Position numbers and translations under genes: made by a program
NCBI RefSeq assembly: GCF_023283535.1
Contig: NZ_JAKILT010000014.1
Span: forward strand, 1-64,000
Length of the DNA: 64,000 bases
Direction of reading: 5' to 3'
DNA from: Shewanella sairae
GTDB taxonomy: Bacteria > Pseudomonadota > Gammaproteobacteria > Enterobacterales > Shewanellaceae
Shown here: positions 26,952 through 35,736 of the stretch, piece after piece
Numbering within the stretch: the stretch's first letter is position 1
How the letters are laid out: every line of letters begins with the position of its first letter
The notes under the pieces: model-generated
Told to the model about the DNA's origin: nothing
Database searches by the model: none
The model's input: the letters and a program-made list of their open reading frames with translations, nothing else

Positions 26952-28049
26952 ATGAAAAACGCACTATTTCAACCAGTACAACTAGGCCGCCACACTCTTA
27001 ATAACCGCATTGTGATGCCTCCAATGACCCGTTCGCGCGCCACTCAGCCAGGTAATGAAGCTAACGATATGATGGCCACTTATTACGCGCAGCGTGCATC
27101 GGCTGGGTTAATTGTTGCTGAAGGCACCCAAATTTCGCCAATGGGCCAAGGCTATGCGTGGACGCCGGGCATTTACAGCCCATCACAAATTGCTGGCTGG
27201 AAGAAAACCACTGACGCCGTACATGAAAAAGGCGGGGTTATTTTTGCTCAGTTATGGCACGTTGGCCGTGTGACGCACCCTGACAATATTGGTGGTGAGC
27301 AGCCAATTTCATCATCGGCTTTAAAAGCTGAAGGTGTAAAAGTCTTTATCGATAATGGCAGTGATGAGCCAGGTTTTGTTGAAGTGGTTGAACCGCGCGA
27401 AATGACTAAAGCCGATATTGAAATGGTGATTGCTCAGTACCGTCAAGCGGCGTTAAACGCAGTTGAAGCAGGCTTTGATGGCATTGAACTGCACGCAGCT
27501 AACGGTTACTTGGTGAATCAGTTTATTGATTCTGAAGCGAATAACCGTACCGACGAATACGGTGGCAGCATTGAAAATCGTTTGCGCTTTTTAGATGAAG
27601 TGGTGGCAACAATGGTGGATGCCATCGGCAGCGATAAAGTCGGTGTGCGTTTAGCGCCATTTACCTCACTCAACGGCACTGTCGATGCGACCCCTGAAGA
27701 GACCTATACCGCAGCGGCAGCATTACTTAACAAGCACAATATTGTGTATCTGCACCTTGCAGAAGTGGACTGGGACGATGCGCCTGAAACGCCTGCAACA
27801 TTTAAACGTGCCGTGCGTGATGCGTTTGATGGTGTGCTGATTTATGCCGGTAAATATGACGCTGACAAAGCGGCGCAAACTGTCGCAGATGGTTTAGCCG
27901 ATATGATTGGTTTCGGGCGTCCATTTGTGGCAAACCCTGACCTACCTAATCGTATTAAGCATGGATTTGAGCTTGCTACGCACGACCCTGCAACCTTGTT
28001 TGGTGGCGCTGAAAAAGGCTTAACTGATTACAGTGAATATAATCAGTAG
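26952..28049 (+). CDS. nemA: Old-yellow-enzyme alkene reductase (NemA type)
   Basis: A 365-residue FMN-dependent, NADPH-driven TIM-barrel reductase acting on alpha,beta-unsaturated carbonyls and nitro compounds. NRIVMPPMTRSRA opens the barrel, GIELHAANGYLVNQF holds the His/Asn substrate pair, NRTDEYGGSIENRLRF follows, and IGFGRPFVANPDL binds FMN phosphate. ATG 26952 is chosen because AGAGGA precedes it; a TTG six bases earlier is unlikely. Neighbouring glyoxalase I gene supports an electrophile-detoxification theme. Confidence 0.92.
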   Translation: MKNALFQPVQLGRHTLNNRIVMPPMTRSRATQPGNEANDMMATYYAQRASAGLIVAEGTQISPMGQGYAWTPGIYSPSQIAGWKKTTDAVHEKGGVIFAQLWHVGRVTHPDNIGGEQPISSSALKAEGVKVFIDNGSDEPGFVEVVEPREMTKADIEMVIAQYRQAALNAVEAGFDGIELHAANGYLVNQFIDSEANNRTDEYGGSIENRLRFLDEVVATMVDAIGSDKVGVRLAPFTSLNGTVDATPEETYTAAAALLNKHNIVYLHLAEVDWDDAPETPATFKRAVRDAFDGVLIYAGKYDADKAAQTVADGLADMIGFGRPFVANPDLPNRIKHGFELATHDPATLFGGAEKGLTDYSEYNQ

Positions 28050-28083
28050 CATTAGCCGCACTTCCTAATTTAAAATAGTCAGT

Positions 28084-28114
28084 AATAGCAATCCCATGTG
28101 GATTGCTATTTTGT
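28084..28114 (+). terminator. Intrinsic terminator of the reductase gene
   Basis: Perfect 11-base stem AATAGCAATCC / GGATTGCTATT with a 5-base loop and a T-rich tail. Confidence 0.85.
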
Positions 28115-28193
28115 TTTGTGCTGTCTATTTTGATGTTGTCACTTCTCTCCATATCAAAATAACGTATCCATCTCCTTTTTAAGAGTGCTCATA

Positions 28194-29084
28194 ATGCGCG
28201 GAGTCTTGTATCTTTTTGTCGCCACCTTATTGGCTGCTATGGGCTGGATTGCCTCAAAAGTGGTTGTACAGTCAATGGCGGGAGAAATGTTTATTGCGAG
28301 TAGATTTATACTCGCAAGCCTGATTTTAGTGCCTTTTTGCTATAAAAGTTTACTTAAGTTAAGCGCCAAGCAAGTGCTGTCAGCCTGTGGTGTTGGGGTG
28401 TTTTTAGGCTTAGCATTACAAGTATGGATTTATGCGGTATCGATAAGTGATGGCTTATCTGAGGGCGCATTTATCATGAGTTTAGCCATGATTATTGCGC
28501 CTTTAACTGCCTGGTTACTGTTTCAAGTTAAACCTAATCGTGCATTTTGGATTGCACTGCCGGTCAGTGTGAGCGGCATGATGTTAATGAGCTTAACTAA
28601 TGGCTGGAAGATGGAGTCGAGCCAGTTATTGTTCTTGCTCGCATCGGCTTTGCTGTCAGTACACTTTGTGATGAATAAGCGTATTAGCGGCAATTTAAAA
28701 CCGCTTGTTTCTATCTGCTTGCAGCTGTTTGTGGTTGGTTTAGTTGGCTTGTTATACACGCTATACACAGAGCCAGATGCTGTGCAGTTTTCCAATCAAC
28801 TGATGGTGTGGTTTGTGGTTTCAACGGTTGCAGCAACCTCTGTGCGCTACCTATTACAAACCATGGGGCAGTATAAAGTCAGCATGGAAACAGCGGCACT
28901 ATTAATGATTTTAGAACCAGTCTGGACCTTATTACTCAGTATTAGTGTGCTGGGTGAAACATTAGAACCGCAAAAGCTACTGGGTGGTGGGGTGATTTTC
29001 CTGTCTTTGATTACCTATATAAAGCTTTCTAGGCGTTATGCCAAGGCAGAGCTTGCTAAGATGGAATTAGCTAAATCAGCATGA
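28194..29084 (+). CDS. DMT-superfamily transporter (EamA domains)
   Basis: A 296-residue inner-membrane protein with ten hydrophobic segments, arranged as two EamA repeats; the second carries ETAALLMILEPVWTLLLSISVLGE, the typical ninth segment block. Family members export metabolites or amino acids; the substrate is unknown. I chose ATG 28194 (AAGAG eight bases upstream); a GTG nine bases earlier is possible. Single gene. Confidence 0.85.
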   Translation: MRGVLYLFVATLLAAMGWIASKVVVQSMAGEMFIASRFILASLILVPFCYKSLLKLSAKQVLSACGVGVFLGLALQVWIYAVSISDGLSEGAFIMSLAMIIAPLTAWLLFQVKPNRAFWIALPVSVSGMMLMSLTNGWKMESSQLLFLLASALLSVHFVMNKRISGNLKPLVSICLQLFVVGLVGLLYTLYTEPDAVQFSNQLMVWFVVSTVAATSVRYLLQTMGQYKVSMETAALLMILEPVWTLLLSISVLGETLEPQKLLGGGVIFLSLITYIKLSRRYAKAELAKMELAKSA

Positions 29085-29092
29085 AGATGGAT

Positions 29093-29126
29093 TAAAAAAA
29101 GCCAGCTATTTTAGCTGGCTTTTTTC
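29093..29126 (+). terminator. Intrinsic terminator of the EamA transporter gene
   Basis: Stem AAAAAAGCCAGCT / AGCTGGCTTTTTT with a 4-base loop and T run; the A run on the other side could let it serve the minus strand too. Confidence 0.9.
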
Positions 29127-29171
29127 GGTTTTGTGCTGTCTGCTTTTACATAACTTTCCGGCTAGTGATAG

Positions 29172-30394
29172 TTAGCCAACAAAGCTCATAAAACCTTTGA
29201 GGATAATCGCGTTAACGATATCGACAAAGAACGCGCCTACAATTGGCACCACCATAAAGGCTTGCGGTGACGGGCCGGTTCTTGAAACTAGCGCGCCCAT
29301 GTTCATTACTGCTGTTGGCGTAGCACCTAGGCCAAAGCCACAGTGACCGCCCGCCATGACTGCGGCATCGTAATTGCTGCCCATCATCTTAAATGTCACG
29401 AAATAAGCAAATAACGCAAGTACCGCTGTTTGCACCACTAATATAATGAGTAGTGGAATAGCAAGGTCAAAAATTTCCCATAGTTTTAGGTTCATTAGTG
29501 CCATTGACAGGAACAGCGCTAGCGATACCGAACCTAGCACATCAACACACTCACTGTTTATTTTGTAGCTACGTGACAGTTCAGTACAGTTAGTAATAAT
29601 CACGCCAATAAACAGCGCATAAACAAACTCTGGCATTTTTAACCAGCTTGCACCAACCACTTCAATAAGTGTGCTAGTCCACTTCGCACCAGCAACACAA
29701 AGTAGCATGATGAACAGGACTTCTAGCACGCTCTTGGCTGTGACTCGGTCAATTTCTAATTGATCATAAGTTACAAGATCGGGGTGATCAGTGTGATGAT
29801 TGCCACCAATTCCGTAGCTAGAAACGAGCTTGTTTTTATTAATAAGTTGCTGGGCAACTGGACCACCGATAATACCGCCCATTACCAAACCAAAAGTAGC
29901 CGCTGCCATGGCAAACTCAAGTGTGTTGATGCCGTATTCAGTTTGGAAGGTATCAGCCCAAGCTGCGCCTGTGCCATGTCCACCCGATAGGGTAATCGAG
30001 CCTGCAATCAAGCCCATAAAGGACTCAAGCCCTAAAAGGTTAGCTAAACTAACGCCGACAATATTTTGAATAACAATAAACAGTGACGCGACACCTAAGA
30101 AGATGAAAACTTTACTGCCGCCTTTTAGTAGCAACTTATAGTTTGCCGCTAAACCTACGGTACTAAAGAACATCAGCATCAGGGTGTTTTGCATCGATAG
30201 GCTAAAGGCAACGGTAATATCGTTGAAGTGCAGCACTGTTATAGCAGCAGCAATAATTAAGCCGCCGACAATGGGTTCGGGGATATTATATTTTTTAATA
30301 TTGGGATATAGCGGTTAACCGCATGACCGATAAATAGCACGAGAATCGCGACTAAAAATGATTCGAGTTCGCCAATGGTAAAGACTGTATTCAT
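29172..30394 (-). pseudogene. gltS: Sodium/glutamate symporter gene split by a frameshift
   Basis: Two frames together encode a full GltS-like symporter of about 407 residues. The true start is ATG at 30394 with AGGAG five bases upstream; it reads MNTVFTIGELESFLVAILVL and continues to RYIPILK, then hits a stop at 30257. The rest (30236-29172) reads in the next frame from PEPIVGGLIIAAAITVLHFND onward. Restoring one A in the A6 tract (T6 on the plus strand, 30291-30296) rejoins ILKKYNIPEPIVGG, which matches the ILKKY-IPEP block of known GltS. The remaining sequence is intact, so the lesion is recent, switchable or a sequencing error. GltS imports glutamate with sodium. Confidence 0.85.
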
Positions 30395-30753
30395 ATGACT
30401 CCTAGCAAAATAGATAAAGTCGTTATAAAAAACCTGTTTATTTGTTGCTGACTTTTTGTTTTTATTGGTTTGTTTTTGTTGGTTTTTTATTTTTACGCCT
30501 ATTTGGTGGCGGCATATACTGCCACACTTATTTATCTCTGGGATATCTCTGGTTGTACGCTAATTGTACGATTTGGATTAATATTTATTTATATTTGACC
30601 TAGGTAGCAGCTTTTATTATTCGTGAGTGAGCTGTGCCGCAATATTGGTCAAATATTCTGTTTGCAGTTAGAAATGGAGATAATGGCGAGTTTAAGCTGG
30701 TGTTTTGAACAGTAGCCAAGTAAAAGTGAATTTCAGTATCAAGTTTATAAAAG
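30395..30753. other. Upstream region of gltS
   Basis: About 360 AT-rich bases between the gltS start and the Spo0M terminator. It holds two copies of TTGTACG a few bases apart (about 30553-30571) and no gene. No regulator site is firmly recognised. Confidence 0.4.
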
Positions 30754-30780
30754 AAAAGCCAGTATGGGGAACTGGCTTTT
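30754..30780 (-). terminator. Intrinsic terminator of the Spo0M-like gene
   Basis: Stem AAAAGCCAGT / ACTGGCTTTT with a 7-base loop, followed on the minus strand by a T-rich stretch. Confidence 0.8.
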
Positions 30781-30815
30781 GTTGTTAGTCTTCGATTTTA
30801 AACTGTCTTAATTTT

Positions 30816-31568
30816 TTAACTCAGTAGCCTTTCAATATATGGTCTAACACTGTCAACGTTATCGCAATAATTAGGAATCGACACACTGTGGTAGCCATCG
30901 CCTGAGAATGCTCTGTCAATTTCAATGAGTACGCCAGTTTCTGCGCCGTTATCAACAAAGGTGACTTCTAGCTCTTTAGCACCAAAGAAAGAACGAGACT
31001 CTGGTTTAAATTCGTATTCTTGGTAACAGGGTAAGTGAGACGAAAAGTTTTGTGCACTAATATAGCCAACTTCAAGATCTGATTTAAATAAACGGTAACC
31101 GCTGTTTTCTATGAACTCTAATACCGAAAGCTGGGTATTTGACGGCACAATGATTAATGGGTCTTTATCTGAGCCATCTATGCCATTTTTAATATCTAAG
31201 CCAGTTTGCAGCCATACTTTGGCAATACGCTGACCAAATAAGTTAGAAGCGGGGATCTCTGGATGCAGATCTAACTCAAATTGCTGAGTGATGGTTTCGC
31301 CAGGCTGAATAGTGATATCTAGGCTAGGTTGCCAGCTTTGCAGTACTAGGCTTTTGTTGTACTTAACTTCATTGTCACCGACTTCTTGCTCGGCTTTAGC
31401 TTCGGCCATAATGGCAAATTCTAGACCGTTTAGCTGTTGCTCAACATCGCCACCTTTAATGACGACTTCGATAGCAAAGGTATCACCAGCACGTAATTGT
31501 TCATCAAGTAAAATGGTATCAACGGTGGCTTTGCCAATACCAACACTGGCGAGAAGTTTTTTTAGCAT
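30816..31568 (-). CDS. Spo0M-like sporulation-control family protein
   Basis: A 250-residue cytoplasmic protein of the Spo0M family (arrestin-like fold), starting MLKKLLASVGIGKATVDTILLDEQLRAGD. The N-terminal two thirds form the arrestin-like beta-sandwich pair; the tail (FSGDGYHSVSIPNYCDNVDSVRPYIERLL) is usual in non-spore-forming members. Bacillus Spo0M affects sporulation and cell shape; the role in gammaproteobacteria is unknown. AAGGAAAG precedes the ATG. Single gene, divergent from the purine permease. Confidence 0.85.
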   Translation of the reverse strand: MLKKLLASVGIGKATVDTILLDEQLRAGDTFAIEVVIKGGDVEQQLNGLEFAIMAEAKAEQEVGDNEVKYNKSLVLQSWQPSLDITIQPGETITQQFELDLHPEIPASNLFGQRIAKVWLQTGLDIKNGIDGSDKDPLIIVPSNTQLSVLEFIENSGYRLFKSDLEVGYISAQNFSSHLPCYQEYEFKPESRSFFGAKELEVTFVDNGAETGVLIEIDRAFSGDGYHSVSIPNYCDNVDSVRPYIERLLS

Positions 31569-31775
31569 TTATCTTTCCTTGGATCTAAATAAGCTTGAGC
31601 GAGACACTAGCATTAGGTGTGGTTCAGCTCAATAACTACTTTGTATCTAATAGGTTAGTTAAATCATCGTTACTGAGCACTTACTCGTAGTAAGCACTTA
31701 TTTACTGTCTGTCACCGGAGTTATGGCTATAGACGGTTGCCGAAAGCTTATTTCCCTCTAAAAAACTCTGCAATA

Positions 31776-31791
31776 TGTGATGTGAATCACT
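31776..31791. promoter_or_regulatory. CRP-like box upstream of the purine permease gene
   Basis: TGTGATGTGAATCACT matches the CRP form TGTGA-N6-TCACA with one mismatch. It lies 187 bases upstream of the permease start in the 409-bp divergent region. The central GTGATGTGAATCAC also resembles a degenerate FNR box. Confidence 0.5.
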
Positions 31792-31866
31792 CATGTTTAA
31801 GGCCGTCAGTACTCTACAATAACGCCCCTTTCGTTACCTAAACCGAAATTGTTTAATCGTTATCTT

Positions 31867-31937
31867 CAGAATGCCTATTCTGGGGATTAAGTGCGCGCGC
31901 CGCAAACGTAAAAATGGCGATAAATAAGCCATTTTTT
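31867..31937 (+). promoter_or_regulatory. Structured leader with terminator-like hairpin
   Basis: Two hairpins lie just before the permease gene: CAGAAT / ATTCTG with loop GCCT (31867-31882), then AAAAATGGC / GCCATTTTT followed by T6 (31910-31937), ending 40 bases before the start codon. The second looks like an intrinsic terminator inside the leader, so attenuation is possible. A sequence close to one PurR half-site (CCGCAAACGT, 31900-31909) overlaps its start. No known purine riboswitch core is visible. Confidence 0.45.
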
Positions 31938-31977
31938 GCTGTGGCAACAGTGAAGTTCAGATGGAAATAATCTAGTT

Positions 31978-33369
31978 ATGAGTACGCCAAGTCATACACC
32001 GCACAGCGATGTTAAAGCTGCAACAACGAATAGTGCAGCAAGTTCTAATGATATGCTTGCAAAGTCAGGCGTGTTAGAGCGCTTTTTTAAATTATCTGCC
32101 CACAACACTAGTGTTTCAACTGAGGTGATTGCCGGTATCACTACCTTTATGACCATGGTGTATATCGTTTTTGTTAATCCGCAAATTTTGTCTGCTGCGG
32201 GTATGGATGCCAGCGCGGTATTTGTGGTGACCTGTTTGATCAGCGCTATTGGTTGTATCGCTATGGGCTTGATTGCTAACTTACCTATCGCACTGGCTCC
32301 AGCAATGGGCTTAAATGCCTTTTTCGCTTTTTCTGTGGTTGTGGGGATGGGCGTAAGCTGGCAAGTAGGTATGGGTACCATTTTTTGGGGCGCGGTGTGT
32401 TTTGCCATTGTGTCGTTACTTGGGATCCGCTCTTGGATTTTAACTAACATTCCAAAATGCTTACGTATTGGTATTCCAAGTGGTATTGGTTTACTTATCG
32501 CCATGGTCGGTTTTAGTAACGCAGGTATTGTGGTGGCAAGCCCTGCAACCATGATTACTGTGGGTGACTTAAGCTCACTAGAATGTGTATTAGGTGCACT
32601 AGGCTTCTTTATTATTGTGATATTAGCCTCACATGGTGTCCATTCTGCTGTGCTTATTTCAATTGCAGTCGTCACCGCTATTGCGGCATTGATGGGCGAT
32701 ATTGAATATACTGGCATCGTGTCTATGCCGCCAAGTATTAGTAATACCTTTGGTGAGCTAGACTTAGCAGGTTCACTTGATGTCGCGCTAATGGGGGTGA
32801 TTTTCTCATTTGCACTGGTTAGTCTATTTGATAGCTCTGGCACCATGATAGGTGTGACCGAAAAATGTGGCTTTACCGACAAGCGCGGTCGTTTCCCACG
32901 TATGAAGCAAGCCTTGATCACCGACTCTGCGACGTCTGTTGTCGGCGCTTATATGGGCACATCAACGGTTACCGCTTACATTGAAAGCTCTGCAGGCGTG
33001 GCTGCGGGGGGGCGTACAGGTCTAGCCGCGATTGTGGCGGGCCTATTGTTTATCTTAGTAATCTTCTTCTCACCATTAGCGGCAATGGTGCCGGGTTACG
33101 CAGTTGCGGGCGCATTGGTTTATGTGGGAATTTTGATGTCATCAGAGCTGGCGAAAATCGATGGTAAAGACTTAACAGAGTCGGCACCGGCCTTTATCAC
33201 TGCGGTGATGATGCCGTTTACTTTCTCGATTACTGAAGGGGTTGCAGCAGGTTTTATTACTTACTGCGTGCTAAAAGTGGGAACTAACCGCTGGCGTGAA
33301 ATTCACCCTGGTGTTGCCTTAGTGGCACTGCTATTTATCATCAAGTTTGCTTTTGTTGATGGTCACTAA
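31978..33369 (+). CDS. NCS2/AzgA-type purine permease
   Basis: A 463-residue inner-membrane transporter with 12-14 hydrophobic segments. The early EVIAGITTFMTMVYIVFVNPQIL and the PIALAPAMGLNAFFAF block are typical of the adenine/guanine/hypoxanthine branch (AzgA/PurP). The central SLFDSSGTMIGVTEKCGF and TSTVTAYIESSAGVAAGGRTGL are substrate-site motifs. It imports nucleobases by proton symport. The guanine deaminase gene 5 kb away would use such a substrate. It ends in its own strong terminator. Confidence 0.9.
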   Translation: MSTPSHTPHSDVKAATTNSAASSNDMLAKSGVLERFFKLSAHNTSVSTEVIAGITTFMTMVYIVFVNPQILSAAGMDASAVFVVTCLISAIGCIAMGLIANLPIALAPAMGLNAFFAFSVVVGMGVSWQVGMGTIFWGAVCFAIVSLLGIRSWILTNIPKCLRIGIPSGIGLLIAMVGFSNAGIVVASPATMITVGDLSSLECVLGALGFFIIVILASHGVHSAVLISIAVVTAIAALMGDIEYTGIVSMPPSISNTFGELDLAGSLDVALMGVIFSFALVSLFDSSGTMIGVTEKCGFTDKRGRFPRMKQALITDSATSVVGAYMGTSTVTAYIESSAGVAAGGRTGLAAIVAGLLFILVIFFSPLAAMVPGYAVAGALVYVGILMSSELAKIDGKDLTESAPAFITAVMMPFTFSITEGVAAGFITYCVLKVGTNRWREIHPGVALVALLFIIKFAFVDGH

Positions 33370-33400
33370 TCGGCTGGCTTAACAGTTAATTGAACAGACT

Positions 33401-33434
33401 AAAGGCTCAGAAGCATGCTTCTGAGCCTTTTTAA
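33401..33434 (+). terminator. Intrinsic terminator of the purine permease gene
   Basis: Stem AAAGGCTCAGAAGC / GCTTCTGAGCCTTT, nearly loopless in the centre, followed by T runs. Confidence 0.9.
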
Positions 33435-33542
33435 TTTTTTTGGGGGGGATATTGATAGTTTACGAGAAAAGTAAAGATGGTTGAATGATTTAACTAACGG
33501 ATTACACTGACCCTTTTGTTTTAAGTTGGTGAACCAATTGTT

Positions 33543-34229
33543 ATGACTGTGATTAGGGTTTTAGTCGTTGAAGATGATGTCATTTTAAATGATCAGCTCA
33601 CTGCAATGCTGCAACAAAAAAGCTATTTGGTCGATCAGTGTTTTGATGGCGAAGCGGGCTTACTGCAAGCGGCCACGGATAAGTACCAGCTCATTTTATT
33701 GGATGTGATGCTGCCTATTCGAGACGGTTTTTCGTTATTAAAAATATTACGTAAGACCTGCCAAACCCCAGTGATCATGGTAACGGCTAAGGGCGCGGAG
33801 CAGGAGCGAGTCCAGGGATTTAGCCAAGGCGCAGACGACTATGTGGCTAAACCGTTCAGTTCTGCAGAGCTGATTTTACGTATAGAAGCGATGCTGCGTC
33901 GCAGCTATGCCAAGGAGGCGGATCATCCGCTTCAAGCGTTATCTATTGATAGCCTCCAGCTTAATAGTCGAGCCCAGTCTGTTGAGGTTGCAGGTCAAGC
34001 ATTAGAGTTTACCCCGATCCAATTCAAACTATTATGGGAGCTCCTACAACACAAAGGTGAAGTGTTGAGTAAGGCCTATCTATATCAAAGAGTCCTCAAT
34101 CGGAATATCGGTGCATACGACCGTAGTCTCGATATGCATTTGAGCCGAGTTAGGCGCAAGCTCACCGAGGCAAACTGGCCCGGGGAGCGATTGCAAACCA
34201 GCCATGGTAAAGGGTATTGCCTACTATGA
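33543..34229 (+). CDS. OmpR-family response regulator
   Basis: A 228-residue DNA-binding regulator. The receiver domain (1-120) has the acidic pocket Asp11/Asp12, phospho-acceptor Asp54 (LILLDVMLP) and the KPFSSAEL block; the winged-helix output domain is about 130-226. It overlaps the histidine kinase start as ATGA, so the pair is translationally coupled. Since the next gene after the kinase is a TonB receptor, regulation of metal or siderophore uptake is plausible (PfeR-like), but the target is not shown by sequence. Confidence 0.92.
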   Translation: MTVIRVLVVEDDVILNDQLTAMLQQKSYLVDQCFDGEAGLLQAATDKYQLILLDVMLPIRDGFSLLKILRKTCQTPVIMVTAKGAEQERVQGFSQGADDYVAKPFSSAELILRIEAMLRRSYAKEADHPLQALSIDSLQLNSRAQSVEVAGQALEFTPIQFKLLWELLQHKGEVLSKAYLYQRVLNRNIGAYDRSLDMHLSRVRRKLTEANWPGERLQTSHGKGYCLL

Positions 34230-35635
34230 GCCGTAAACTTTTCTGGAAGCTGTGTTTAATTATCGCTACGGGCGTAGTCGCGCTATTTTATGTGATTAGC
34301 CTTTTTATCTCCCGCACTGAAGAGGGCATGAGTTTACTGGCGCTAGAAGATCGGCAAACGCTCAAAGCATGGGGGGAAACAGCTGAAGAATTATATAACC
34401 ATGGCAGCCGCACAGAGCTGGAACAGTGGTTAACCGAGTTAAAATTACAAGAAAACACATGGGCAGCGGTGGCCAATTATGAAGTTAACCATATTGCCGG
34501 CGATGCGCTAAATGACCGATTTAACCAAGGTTATAATTTAGGTCGTAATATCGAATGGAAAGTCCATTTGTACTTTGCCGATAACCCGATAATGGAGCTA
34601 CCTTTTAAGGATCAGCAAGTCAGCTTTCTCATTCAATTACCTAATCGAATGCGCCCCGGTGATTACTGGCGACAAACTGAAATTACTTTCCAAATTATCT
34701 TACCGGCGATATTGCTAGCATTACTTTCGTTTGTTTTATACCGCCATATCATGAAACCGTTAGTGCAATTGCAGCAGGTTACAGGGCACTTTAGTAAAGG
34801 GCAGTTTGATATCAGTGCTAAAGCCTTAATGGGAAATCGTAGTGACGAGTTTTCAGAGTTAGCCTTGGCATTTGATAATATGGCGCAGCGGATCAGCGAG
34901 CAGATTATCAGCCAAAGGCAGTTAATTGCGGATTTATCTCATGAGCTGCGCACGCCACTCACCCGGCTTGATATTGCGCTTGAAGGAGTAACACACTCCG
35001 CGATAAGCACAGAAGTTGTCAACCGCCTTGATATTGCGCTCGAAGGGGGGACACAGCCCGTTATAAATGCAGAGGCCGTCAGCCGAATTGGTCGTGAATC
35101 CAAACACATTCGTAAGCTGGTGGAAGATACTCTCATTCTTGCGTGGCTTGAAAATGAGCAGCCGTTACTGAATGAAGAAACAGTCGAGTTGGTGGATCTA
35201 TTAGATGTGCTTATCGAAGATGCCAAGTTTGAGTTTCCTGATAGAAATATTGTTTACCAACTGCCTAATAGCGCATTAGCATGTCAATCGAATCATCGAG
35301 CTGCTGGGCAAGCAATTGAAAATGTATTGCGTAACGCACTGCGCTATACCGCTCGCGGCAAAACGGTGTCGATGAGTATGCATAAAGAGAATAATCACTA
35401 TCGGATCGACATTGTCGATCAAGGCCCTGGTGTACCAGAGGAGTACCTAACCGCGATTTTTAAGCCATTTTTTAGAGTCGATAAATCACGCACCGCAGAT
35501 GGCAGTAGCTTTGGTTTAGGTTTAGCACTGGCTAAAAGGCAGCTAGCTGCAATTAATGCTCAGATCCAAGCTAGCAATGAAGTTGTCGACCAAGTTACCA
35601 CAGGTTTACGTATGACAATTGTGCTGCCCCAATAG
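34226..35635 (+). CDS. Sensor histidine kinase with a duplicated segment in its DHp domain
   Basis: A 469-residue membrane kinase. Start ATG 34226 overlaps the regulator stop. Order: membrane segment (about 5-27), periplasmic sensor, second membrane segment (about 156-175), HAMP, DHp domain with phospho-acceptor His239 (LSHELRTPLTRL), and ATP-binding domain (NVLRNALRYT; DQGPGVPEE; GSSFGLGLALAKRQL). Residues 247-266 and 267-286 are two diverged copies of a 20-residue unit starting RLDIALEG. One copy gives the normal CpxA-like length; two extend the DHp hairpin by 20 residues. Confidence 0.92.
   Translation: MSRKLFWKLCLIIATGVVALFYVISLFISRTEEGMSLLALEDRQTLKAWGETAEELYNHGSRTELEQWLTELKLQENTWAAVANYEVNHIAGDALNDRFNQGYNLGRNIEWKVHLYFADNPIMELPFKDQQVSFLIQLPNRMRPGDYWRQTEITFQIILPAILLALLSFVLYRHIMKPLVQLQQVTGHFSKGQFDISAKALMGNRSDEFSELALAFDNMAQRISEQIISQRQLIADLSHELRTPLTRLDIALEGVTHSAISTEVVNRLDIALEGGTQPVINAEAVSRIGRESKHIRKLVEDTLILAWLENEQPLLNEETVELVDLLDVLIEDAKFEFPDRNIVYQLPNSALACQSNHRAAGQAIENVLRNALRYTARGKTVSMSMHKENNHYRIDIVDQGPGVPEEYLTAIFKPFFRVDKSRTADGSSFGLGLALAKRQLAAINAQIQASNEVVDQVTTGLRMTIVLPQ
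34964..35083 (+). repeat. In-frame 60-bp tandem duplication inside the kinase gene
   Basis: Units 34964-35023 and 35024-35083 align without gaps, about 44 of 60 bases identical. The divergence means the duplication is not recent, and the frame has been kept. Confidence 0.85.
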
Positions 35636-35687
35636 GGCTTAAATTGCGGTCAAATGTAACAATTGTAAAATAGCTGTTTTTTAACCC

Positions 35688-35706
35688 TTAAATGATAATA
35701 ATTCTC
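35688..35706 (+). promoter_or_regulatory. Fur box before the TonB receptor gene
   Basis: TTAAATGATAATAATTCTC matches the 19-base Fur consensus (GATAATGATAATCATTATC) at 14 positions, including the ATGATAAT core. It ends 30 bases before the receptor start, suited to repression by Fur-iron. Confidence 0.75.
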
Positions 35707-35736
35707 ACTACGAATTTGCTGCATTATGGATAAATT

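Noticed and set aside
30285..30300. Programmed ribosomal frameshift in gltS
   Set aside because: GltS has no known frameshift product, and the tract lacks a slippery heptamer plus downstream structure; mutation or read error is simpler.
31800..31977. Purine riboswitch before the NCS2 permease
   Set aside because: None of the conserved purine-aptamer core blocks is visible; only generic hairpins are seen.
31992..32921. A 309-residue frame antisense to the purine permease
   Set aside because: A shadow of the permease coding bias; low-complexity Ile/Thr/Pro composition.
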